64,000 nucleotides of DNA from Terebella lapidaria (lineage: Eukaryota; Annelida; Polychaeta; Terebellida; Terebellidae). The first letter of the stretch is position 1. Every line of letters starts with the position of its first letter. The notes beneath the pieces were generated by a model. The model was not told the origin of the DNA. It did no database searches and worked only from the letters and a program-made list of their open reading frames with translations. Below, one piece after another: positions 33,939-44,400 of the stretch. Location: the NCBI GenBank assembly GCA_949152475.1, contig OX424569.1:19257170-19321169 (forward strand), given 5' to 3'. A program made the position numbers and the translations under genes.

Positions 33939-34067
33939 TGTAATGTCTTGTGCCGCCACCTATAACCTACACTGCCACCTAGCTGTAGTTTTAGACAATA
34001 AACAGTTACTACCAGTACTCCGTGCTATATGCATACACCACACCAATGCTGCACGTTAAACACTACA
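33939..34067 (+). repeat. 3' LTR of the gypsy element
   Basis: 129 bp, about one difference from the 5' copy; preceded by the polypurine tract at 33921-33938 and followed by the GGGAT target duplication. Confidence 0.93.
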
Positions 34068-34330
34068 GGGATGATAAGGAGTGGTTCTGGATTTTGCAAT
34101 CCAAGTTTTAAAAAGAACACAACTCCTTTATGTTCGCTGACTCAAAATTCTGACCCTGGAAAGACAAGTATGATACCAAACACCAAACAATCCGCAAGAC
34201 TAAACTCAAAATCCATGGACAAAATTTACACAATCGGTAAGGTTGGACACAAATTCAAAATTGGTGATCAAGGTCCGAGCAATTTGAATATCACAAAGCG
34301 AAGCCAAATGTGAGATCAGGTGTACCAGTA
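34068..34330 (-). mobile_element. Old gypsy-like remnant, integrase core side
   Basis: The bases next to the GGGAT target site show, on the minus strand, an integrase-core-like stretch ending RTTPYHP, the family motif that precedes the catalytic glutamate region found on the other side of the insertion (25205-25892). Sequence farther right (to about 34330) is not recognisable. Broken fossil. Confidence 0.55.
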
Positions 34331-34339
34331 AGAGTAAGC

Positions 34340-35270
34340 TTCTCTTGCCTCGCATGCGACACCCACTGTGATATCCAAAATAAATGCCATCGAGATTAGG
34401 GACATAGTTAGGTTATAATAACGACTCTACAAGTACCAATTAACATGATGTGATAATATCTCCCATCATCTGAGTTACAGACAGACCGAAATGGTCTATT
34501 AATTCCTGATGACGACCATAAAACTTCTTAAAGGTCGACTGCAATCTTGGTCTCAAATAGCCCTGCTTTAATAACTTATCAGTTAGCATTTTGGCTCTGG
34601 CTAGAAAATCTTGGTAATTGTAACATGCTCTAGCATATCGAATGCGTTGAGACACATAGACGCCATACGCAGGAGCTGCTGGTATGTTGCTACTCATGAC
34701 TGGGAAATTTACGATGGGAAAATTGAAGTCATCACGTTTGTCATATAATCTGGTACATAGATTGTCATTTTTGTCTATTTCGAGGTATAGGTCAAGATAT
34801 GCTGCAGACTTGGGGGAGTCCGTGGTGTCTTTAATTTCCAGTTCATCCGGATACATGAGATGTAAATAATCACTGAACTTTGGATTGTTCAATGACAATA
34901 CATCGTCAATGTATCTGTATGTGAGATTGAATGAACTGGCTAGTTTCTTTTCTCCTCTCTTCAGAAGCGATTGTATGAACTCTGCTTCGTATGAATATAA
35001 AAACAAATCTGCCAACAATGGAGCACAATTAGTCCCCATTGGAATTCCAATAGTTTGTTGGAATATTTCACCACCAAACTCTACGAAAATGTTGTCGATT
35101 AGAAATTCCAGCATACCAACAACATCGGTTTCTGTATATTTAGTGTCTGATGCTGAATGTTCTTGAATGAAATAAACAGATTTATAATTAACTACCAGGT
35201 ACTCATAACGTCTTTTCCCATTCTTATGGAAAAAGCATTGTAATATGAGATTTTTCATCCTTTCTTTAAG
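34340..35270 (-). mobile_element. Penelope-like retroelement fragment (reverse transcriptase)
   Basis: A 272-codon minus-strand frame at 34440-35258 carries the Penelope-type reverse transcriptase signature: QQTIGIPMGTNCAPLLADLF, TYRYIDDVLSLNN (catalytic DD), YLDLYLEID, KRDDFNFPIVNFP and AYGVYVSQRIRYARAC. No GIY-YIG endonuclease is seen, and the N-terminal half of the protein is missing, so this is a truncated copy. It sits inside the old minus-strand gypsy-like remnant, whose integrase pieces flank it. Confidence 0.85.
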
Positions 35271-36000
35271 TTTAGAGTGAGGTATGGTGGATGAAATTCT
35301 CCAGCAGTGCCTTGGCAGTAGTTTTAGCCAACTCGTTCTGTTTTTGCACTACCCAGACCAATTTGGTATAATGGTAGATGATGACTAGAAGGTTCTGTGA
35401 GAAGGTAATCGATGCAGACCAATTCCAATGGTTGAGTTGTCGAAATCCATACTAGTGGGGCTTTCTGACCATGGTACTTCGGCAGAGACAACACCGACAT
35501 TTGGAGACTTTGTTGTCAACATCAGATGTTAGTCCAGGCCAGTAGAAACGCTGCTTGATCGAAGCGATGGTCTTGTCTCTTCCTGGATGTGCGAGTTCCT
35601 CATGAAGGCTGGTTATCACATGGGCCCGATAACTGGATGGAACAACGATCTGTTTCGACCTTGGATGTCCACTTCCTGTTTTGCAATAAAGGATCCCATT
35701 GATGACAGGTAGAAAAATCCACTGTCGACACAACAGCTTGACTTCTTTGGACTTGGTGGCCAAGGTCTCATCAGAAGGTCACTTCCCATCCAGCTTCCAC
35801 TGTAGAACACTGCTCACACAGGTGTTGTTTAGTTGAATCTGCTGAAGATCCAGAGGACCAATCGCCAGTAAGCATGCTGGCGATTCAATACTGATGCCAT
35901 TTTTTCCAGCGGTCACTGCAAGAAAACAACTCTGCCCTGTTTACTTCCGATGCCTCCAACGACGTTTCTCCGATGTCCGAATGTCGGGCATCGTAACCTC
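35271..36000 (-). mobile_element. Old gypsy-like remnant, integrase zinc-binding side
   Basis: The minus-strand frame at 35452-35763 contains an integrase H2C2 segment (HEELAHPGRDKTIASIKQRF, YWPGLTSDVDNKVSKCRCC). To its left (35300-35440), text like PLELVCIDYL marks the start of the catalytic core. This is the upstream portion of the remnant interrupted by the Penelope-like fragment and by the younger gypsy element. Heavily broken. Confidence 0.75.
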
Positions 36001-36280
36001 ATCGGCGGAGTGATCGGTACACATGTGACTGAGGTGTTAGCACACTAATCACAGAGATATATCTTCTGTAGACATTGGGACAGCTTTTTTTGGAGGATTT
36101 TATTGCTGATTTCCAGTGTTGGAGGAGGTGTTCAATTATACAGCGACTGAACAAATTTGTATACACGTGAGTCAGTTCATTTACACAAGCTTTCAAGAGT
36201 CTGGTGAAACATTCTCTAACCAGTACTTTTATGCGGATTCACCATTCAATTTCAATGTATTTTAATGGCATAATAGTATG
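36001..36280. other. Non-coding, no recognised element
   Basis: No gene or repeat recognised. Minus-strand open frames here show no known motif. Confidence 0.4.
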
Positions 36281-36413
36281 TAGCATTATGACGTGGTGGG
36301 CTTCACGAGTAGTGACACCACAATTATGGTGCTGCAGTGCAGCAGGTGAATAAGACATTCGGTGACACTCCAATAATGAGGCATACCTCTTTATCGTAGG
36401 ATCGCCGAACTTA
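36281..36413 (+). repeat. Dispersed repeat R, uninterrupted copy
   Basis: About 133 bp beginning TAGCATTATGACGTGGTGGG and ending GGATCGCCGAACTT. A second copy (about 82 percent identical by eye) lies at 49770-49837 plus 50461-50525, with an insertion in its middle and a large TIR element abutting its left end. This copy therefore serves as the empty-site reference for both insertions. The family is unknown. Confidence 0.75.
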
Positions 36414-37331
36414 AAGCTGTATATATGTTATAAATAGGTAAAGGACCATGTAAAAAAAAAAAATATTATGATAACGACCACGATCTTCCCCGACGGATAA
36501 ATCGAACGTAAAACCACAGAACCATGCGTTTGTTTGTTTTGATCCGCATGTGGGCGGGTATGTACACTGGCGCAAGTCAGGCCGCCAATGACAGAGGCCA
36601 GAGGCAGTCGGCCGTATCGACCGAGTGGTATAAAACCATTTCTGCAGTATGTGTCGATGGTCATTGACATGTTCCCCGCAGCATAGATGTCAGAGAACAC
36701 ACAAAATGCAAAGTATAATTGAATCGAATCCATACGTGCACACAATTCACCATATAATATTTATGCCTACATATTTTCCTCCTTAGCCATAATACACATT
36801 ATTATCTATTGGTGTGACGAATTTGTGCGTAAGTATTATAATCACGTATCACGTGCGTAGATATCTCCCGGTATTGTAGCCAAAAGTCAAATACCGCACC
36901 TTACTCAGCTACAGTACAGTTATCATACATATTTGTACACAACACAACAAACAAACCGGTTGTGTGCCCTGGCAAATTTTGTACGCATATGTTGTTGAGC
37001 AGTGCTCATTCATTGTATGCTATATTACTAACCTACAGTACATGCCAATAGGTGTATACATTTAGCATAGCATGTACATGTACAATTGGACAAACTATAA
37101 ATGGTGACGCTATCAGTGTTATAGGATTACAAAATATTCCGTTAGACATATCACCGTCTTTTTACACCCTAATGTCATTCAACCAATATGCTATAAACGC
37201 TGAAGTACAGATATATTCGTCAACAACAGTACATAATGAAATGCATTACATACGGAAATTGGGAACGATGTGTACATGTATGCTTCCAGGTTCTATTGAT
37301 TATGCCACACTGTAGGCTAGTCGCCCCCTCC
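36414..37331. other. Non-coding, AT-rich, no recognised gene
   Basis: Open frames on both strands (for example 36428-36745 minus) have no recognisable protein motif. No clear repeat structure was seen. Confidence 0.4.
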
Positions 37332-37337
37332 TTTTAT

Positions 37338-38094
37338 CACTGTGGCGAGACTGGATGCACTAACGATCGTTAGTGCATCCCGCAATGGCGAACACCACTC
37401 GCGGTTCGTTTGAATTTTCTTCATTTTCCCGATAATTACGATTGTGATCGATACACACATACATCTGATGATTCTTATGCGCACGAAACAACCGTTCGTT
37501 GCAAATACATGGCGATTTATGTTGGTTTGAGCATGAAAAACTCGTCTGAAAAAAGATCGGAAGATTCCTTAACGATCGTTTTTGTAAAATCGAAGATTCC
37601 CTAATGAACATGTGAAGATTCCCTGACGATCTTTTCTTTATTAATTCAAATCTACGTTATTTAAATGTTAAACGTGAAATAAAGTCCCAATTGACATGTA
37701 TTGTACATATGATCTTCTAGTACAGATTTCCTATTTTTGATGTGACATTCGCTAATTTATGTCGCATAAATCAACGAATTCCCAATGGTGTATGATATGG
37801 ACCTATTACAATATACACGTATTAGGCCTATACCGTTAGGGAATCTCACTTTTGTCATTGGTGAATCTTATCGCTAATTCTTCTCCTCAACATATCTCAA
37901 CAAAAAAGCGTCATCTGCTTGGAATATCTACGCGTGTCTTTGACCAAAACACTAAGCTACCTTCGAAGTATCCATTTATCACAAATGGACCTGTCATTTG
38001 ATAAAATACGGTCAAAAACCAAACTAGCCGTGTTTACTGTTCGCCATTGCGGGATGTACTAACGATTGTTAGTGCATCCAGTATCGCCATAGTG
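37338..38094. mobile_element. 757-bp TIR element with palindromic terminal repeats
   Basis: Inverted terminal repeats of about 57 bp: left arm starts CACTGTGGCGAGACTGGATG, right arm ends with the complement of CACTATGGCGATACTGGATG. Each arm contains a near-perfect internal palindrome (GATGCACTAACGATCGTTAG TGCATC, split here), so it can fold on itself. A 6-bp repeat TTTTAT flanks it (37332-37337 and 38095-38100). The CACTR ends recall CACTA/Chapaev-type DNA transposons, but the 6-bp flank does not match that family, so I leave the superfamily open. No transposase frame. The interior has a triplicated GAAGATTCCCT motif near 37558-37625. Confidence 0.75.
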
Positions 38095-38100
38095 TTTTAT

Positions 38101-38460
38101 ACGGCTTAAAATCTCCCCGGTCGGCCTAGGCCAAAGGCACCGACTTAAGTCAACAGTCAGCACGAAAGGTTCAGGGAATATCTCAAAAGCACTAAGGGAT
38201 TGTGCGGTATCTCTTTATGACCTTTTGTACCACTGTGGGGTTTCCAGCGTCGCCCCGGGTCGGCCCCTCACTGTAATTGGCGTCATAAAAATCTTACTGT
38301 ATTGGTGGTAATAGATTGATACTTCACATCGCAGCCAATTATGTGTACATATCGGGTACATTGCGGCGGCCCTACAACTTCAGTGCTGTGATGTGACTGG
38401 GCAGTGGGATATAGCTGACCTCGGGGACGAGGTCTCTTCGAAAGAGGGAAGCACTGTAGC
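38101..38460. other. Unassigned sequence ending at the satellite-bearing MITE
   Basis: No gene seen. Near its right end (38412-38450) it carries TATAGCTGACCTCGGGGACG and AGGTCTCTTCGAAA, a stem-loop like the one in the TRIM interior (9992-10020). The last bases, TGTAGC followed by ATT (38461-38463), match the left edge of repeat R at 36280-36287. Confidence 0.5.
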
Positions 38461-38463
38461 ATT

Positions 38464-38479
38464 AGCGATCTTACGTTAA
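38464..38479 (+). mobile_element. Left terminal piece of a split MITE
   Basis: AGCGATCTTACGTTAA is the outer end of a terminal inverted repeat. Its partner is at 49754-49769 (complement, one mismatch). The next part of the left arm continues at 48894, after the satellite array, so the arm has been split at its TTAA. ATT at 38461-38463 and 49770-49772 is the likely 3-bp target duplication. Confidence 0.75.
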
Positions 38480-41400
38480 GGCTACTGTATATTAATTATA
38501 TTGGCCATTCAACTCAATGCTAAATGATCTTACTTTGACGGTCCATAACACCTTCCTAAAAAAAAATCCCAGCCTAACCACTATGCTAGTTTTATCCCTC
38601 AACGTATTGGGCATCGCGTGGTAAGCATGAATATATTTGACGACACATGGGATTTTTCGCTATTCTGCCTTGAATGGACCCGGGGTGAAAATACCCCAAA
38701 TTATGGGTACTGATGCCCATGCAAAACCCCTTTGATTCCCCAGCTCCTGAGAAGAACGCCAACAAGATACTGCCTTGAAAACCGGGTCATTATATCCCAG
38801 CACTGCGTTCTTTCAGGTGAATATACACTCGTCCAGAAGTCTGGCCTAAAAAATATATGAGGCGATGTTTAACAACAGTTTCCCTTTAAATTGCCTAAGT
38901 GAGGTGAACGCTCGCTGATTGGCTGAGGGAATTACTGTACACTGCCCTTAATATATAGGCGTTTCTGAGATATATGAATTATATTTTGTCAGTAGGTAGT
39001 CTTATATGTATGTAATTGTGAAACGAAAAATAAACCTGATATCCCGATTCAATTCTCTGTTTCAGTCCATTTAATACATATGCTACATGTGCTGGGATTT
39101 GCCAGTCTGCCAAATTCTTAGAATTGAAATTGTTGAAAACTCATTGAGTTTTCATGCAAAAGCCTTGAAAATTTCAGGATGAGTATAGAATATAAGTGCA
39201 ATTAGCATCAAGACCCAATCGTTGGTATAATTCAATGGCAGTTTGGATTATTTAGTAAAGTAAGATTAAAGAAAACCGTGAATTTATCACACTAAAAACG
39301 GAAAATTATCTATAGAACCCATGTGAAACGTAACAAACCACTAGTAATTTATTTGGAAAGTCAAGAATATCAAGGGGTTATTATTTGCATGCAACGTTGT
39401 GTCTCTAGAATGATGTCAGGGTCAGGGGGGGGCTGCTTATGATAAGCGTGAGCTTGGCATAGGGCCGACCTCAATTCTTGTGATCTGGTCCGGTGGTCAA
39501 AATTTCCTAGTCCCTGACACCTGTAGAAGGCTGAGCTATTGAAATGCATCAGTATCATTAATATTGTGCAAACAAATTGTAATTCAAGTCATAATTTAGC
39601 CGCTGAGGATAGTTAGAACATTTTTGTATGCCGACCGACCATGTGATTTATGTGTATTCCACAATTTTCTCCTTAACCACACAAAACACGGCAAATGAAC
39701 ATTGAATTAGGTCGGGAACCTTCAACTGTTACCTAGTCAAACAAATTATGACATTTTTTTCGCTCCCAGGCCACGCAGAGTGAAAATTAGCGATCTTACG
39801 TTAAGGCTACTGTATATTAATTATATTGGCCATTCAACTCAATGTTAAATGATCTTACTTTGACGGTCCATAACACCTTCCTAAAAAAAAATCCCAGCCT
39901 AACCACTATGCTAGTTTTATCCCTCAACGTATTGGGCATCGCGTGGTAAGCATGAATATATTTGACGACACATGGGATTTTTCGCTATTCTGCCTTGAAT
40001 GGACCCGGGGTGAAAATACCCCAAATTATGGGTACTGATGCCCATGCAAAACCCCTTTGATTCCCCAGCTCCTGAGAAGAACGCCAACAAGATACTGCCT
40101 TGAAAACCGGGTCATTATATCCCAGCACTGCGTTCTTTCAGGTGAATATACACTCGTCCAGAAGTCTGGCCTAAAAAATATATGAGGCGATGTTTAACAA
40201 CAGTTTCCCTTTAAATTGCCTAAGTGAGGTGAACGCTCGCTGATTGGCTGAGGGAATTACTGTACACTGCCCTTAATATATAGGCGTTTCTGAGATATAT
40301 GAATTATATTTTGTCAGTAGGTAGTCTTATATGTATGTAATTGTGAAACGAAAAATAAACCTGATATCCCGATTCAATTCTCTGTTTCAGTCCATTTAAT
40401 ACATGTGCTGGGATTTGCCAGTCTGCCAAATTCTTAGAATTGAAATTGTTGAAAACTCATTGAGTTTTCATGCAAAAGCCTTGAAAATTTCAGGATGAGT
40501 ATAGAATATAAGTGCAATCAGCATCAAGACCCAATCGTTGGTATAATTCAATGGCAGTTTGGATTATTTAGTAAAGTAAGATTAAAGAAAACCGTGAATT
40601 TATCACACTAAAAACGGAAAATTATCTATAGAACCCATGTGAAACGTAACAAACCACTAGTAATTTATTTGGAAAGTCAAGAATATCAAGGGGTTATTAT
40701 TTGCATGCAACGTTGTGTCTCTAGAATGATGTGAGGGTCAGGGGGGCTGCTTATGATAAGCGTGAGCTTGGCATAGGGCCGACCTCAATTCTTGTGATCT
40801 GGTCCGGTGGTCAAAATTTCCTAGTCCCTGACACCTGTAGAAGGCTGAGCTATTGAAATGCATCAGTATCATTAATATTGTGCAAACAAATTGTAATTCA
40901 AGTCATAATTTAGCCGCTGAGGATAGTTAGAACATTTTTGTATGCCGACCGACCATGTGATTTATGTGTATTCCACAATTTTCTCCTTAACCACACAAAA
41001 CACGGCAAATGAACATTGAATTAGGTCGGGAACCTTCAACTGTTACCTAGTCAAACAAATTATGACATTTTTTTCGCTCCCAGGCCACGCAGAGTGAAAA
41101 TTAGCGATCTTACGTTAAGGCTACTGTATATTAATTATATTGGCCATTCAACTCAATGTTAAATGATCTTACTTTGACGGTCCATAACACCTTCCTAAAA
41201 AAAAATCCCAGCCTAACCACTATGCTAGTTTTATCCCTCAACGTATTGGGCATCGCGTGGTAAGCATGAATATATTTGACGACACATGGGATTTTTCGCT
41301 ATTCTGCCTTGAATGGACCCGGGGTGAAAATACCCCAAATTATGGGTACTGATGCCCATGCAAAACCCCTTTGATTCCCCAGCTCCTGAGAAGAACGCCA

Positions 41401-44400
41401 ACAAGATACTGCCTTGAAAACCGGGTCATTATATCCCAGCACTGCGTTCTTTCAGGTGAATATACACTCGTCCAGAAGTCTGGCCTAAAAAATATATGAG
41501 GCGATGTTTAACAACAGTTTCCCTTTAAATTGCCTAAGTGAGGTGAACGCTCGCTGATTGGCTGAGGGAATTACTGTACACTGCCCTTAATATATAGGCG
41601 TTTCTGAGATATATGAATTATATTTTGTCAGTAGGTAGTCTTATATGTATGTAATTGTGAAACGAAAAATAAACCTGATATCCCGATTCAATTCTCTGTT
41701 TCAGTCCATTTAATACATGTGCTGGGATTTGCCAGTCTGCCAAATTCTTAGAATTGAAATTGTTGAAAACTCATTGAGTTTTCATGCAAAAGCCTTGAAA
41801 ATTTCAGGATGAGTATAGAATATAAGTGCAATTAGCATCAAGACCCAATCGTTGGTATAATTCAATGGCAGTTTGGATTATTTAGTAAAGTAAGATTAAA
41901 GAAAACCGTGAATTTATCACACTAAAAACGGAAAATTATCTATAGAACCCATGTGAAACGTAACAAACCACTAGTAATTTATTTGGAAAGTCAAGAATAT
42001 CAAGGGGTTATTATTTGCATGCAACGTTGTGTCTCTAGAATGATGTCAGGGTCAGGGGGGCTGCTTATGATAAGCGTGAGCTTGGCATAGGGCCGACCTC
42101 AATTCTTGTGATCTGGTCCGGTGGTCAAAATTTCCTAGTCCCTGACACCTGTAGAAGGCTGAGCTATTGAAATGCATCAGTATCATTAATATTGTGCAAA
42201 CAAATTGTAATTCAAGTCATAATTTAGCCGCTGAGGATAGTTAGAACATTTTTGTATGCCGACCGACCATGTGATTTATGTGTATTCCACAATTTTCTCC
42301 TTAACCACACAAAACACGGCAAATGAACATTGAATTAGGTCGGGAACCTTCAACTGTTACCTAGTCAAACAAATTATGACATTTTTTTCGCTCCCAGGCC
42401 ACGCAGAGTGAAAATTAGCGATCTTACGTTAAGGCTACTGTATATTAATTATATTGGCCATTCAACTCAATGTTAAATGATCTTACTTTGACGGTCCATA
42501 ACACCTTCCTAAAAAAAAATCCCAGCCTAACCACTATGCTAGTTTTATCCCTCAACGTATTGGGCATCGCGTGGTAAGCATGAATATATTTGACGACACA
42601 TGGGATTTTTCGCTATTCTGCCTTGAATGGACCCGGGGTGAAAATACCCCAAATTATGGGTACTGATGCCCATGCAAAACCCCTTTGATTCCCCAGCTCC
42701 TGAGAAGAACGCCAACAAGATACTGCCTTGAAAACCGGGTCATTATATCCCAGCACTGCGTTCTTTCAGGTGAATATACACTCGTCCAGAAGTCTGGCCT
42801 AAAAAATATATGAGGCGATGTTTAACAACAGTTTCCCTTTAAATTGCCTAAGTGAGGTGAACGCTCGCTGATTGGCTGAGGGAATTACTGTACACTGCCC
42901 TTAATATATAGGCGTTTCTGAGATATATGAATTATATTTTGTCAGTAGGTAGTCTTATATGTATGTAATTGTGAAACGAAAAATAAACCTGATATCCCGA
43001 TTCAATTCTCTGTTTCAGTCCATTTAATACATGTGCTGGGATTTGCCAGTCTGCCAAATTCTTAGAATTGAAATTGTTGAAAACTCATTGAGTTTTCATG
43101 CAAAAGCCTTGAAAATTTCAGGATGAGTATAGAATATAAGTGCAATTAGTATCAAGACCCAATCGTTGGTATAATTCAATGGCAGTTTGGATTATTTAGT
43201 AAAGTAAGATTAAAGAAAACCGTGAATTTATCACACTAAAAACGGAAAATTATCTATAGAACCCATGTGAAACGTAACAAACCACTAGTAATTTATTTGG
43301 AAAGTCAAGAATATCAAGGGGTTATTATTTGCATGCAACGTTGTGTCTCTAGAATGATGTCAGGGTCAGGGGGGCTGCTTATGATAAGCGTGAGCTTGGC
43401 ATAGGGCCGACCTCAATTCTTGTGATCTGGTCCGGTGGTCAAAATTTCCTAGTCCCTGACACCTGTAGAAGGCTGAGCTATTGAAATGCATCAGTATCAT
43501 TAATATTGTGCAAACAAATTGTAATTCAAGTCATAATTTAGCCGCTGAGGATAGTTAGAACATTTTTGTATGCCGACCGACCATGTGATTTATGTGTATT
43601 CCACAATTTTCTCCTTAACCACACAAAACACGGCAAATGAACATTGAATTAGGTCGGGAACCTTCAACTGTTACCTAGTCAAACAAATTATGACATTTTT
43701 TTCGCTCCCAGGCCACGCAGAGTGAAAATTAGCGATCTTACGTTAAGGCTACTGTATATTAATTATATTGGCCATTCAACTCAATGTTAAATGATCTTAC
43801 TTTGACGGTCCATAACACCTTCCTAAAAAAAAATCCCAGCCTAACCACTATGCTAGTTTTATCCCTCAACGTATTGGGCATCGCGTGGTAAGCATGAATA
43901 TATTTGACGACACATGGGATTTTTCGCTATTCTGCCTTGAATGGACCCGGGGTGAAAATACCCCAAATTATGGGTACTGATGCCCATGCAAAACCCCTTT
44001 GATTCCCCAGCTCCTGAGAAGAACGCCAACAAGATACTGCCTTGAAAACCGGGTCATTATATCCCAGCACTGCGTTCTTTCAGGTGAATATACACTCGTC
44101 CAGAAGTCTGGCCTAAAAAATATATGAGGCGATGTTTAACAACAGTTTCCCTTTAAATTGCCTAAGTGAGGTGAACGCTCGCTGATTGGCTGAGGGAATT
44201 ACTGTACACTGCCCTTAATATATAGGCGTTTCTGAGATATATGAATTATATTTTGTCAGTAGGTAGTCTTATATGTATGTAATTGTGAAACGAAAAATAA
44301 ACCTGGTATCCCGATTCAATTCTCTGTTTCAGTCCATTTAATACATGTGCTGGGATTTGCCAGTCTGCCAAATTCTTAGAATTGAAATTGTTGAAAACTC

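Larger units (their letters stand above)
25893..34067 (+). mobile_element. Gypsy-family LTR retrotransposon (K02A2.6-like), split by a nested element
   Basis: Direct repeats of 129 bp (25893-26021 and 33939-34067) start TGTAATGTC, end CACTACA and differ at about one base. A 5-bp target duplication GGGAT sits at 25888-25892 and 34068-34072. The primer site follows the 5' LTR (CTGGCGACGAGGA, typical of gypsy elements) and a purine tract (AAGAAAAAAAGGAAGGGA) precedes the 3' LTR. Inside are gag-like, zinc-knuckle, protease, reverse transcriptase, RNase H and integrase parts in gypsy order. No envelope was seen. A second LTR element (27496-30891) has inserted in the polymerase region, so it is broken, with about one further break. 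The near-identical LTRs suggest a young fossil, older than its guest. Confidence 0.93.

Noticed and set aside
36428-36745. A 105-codon minus-strand frame
   Set aside because: No motif, a run of Ile/Phe from a poly(A)/(T) tract at one end, and no supporting neighbours.
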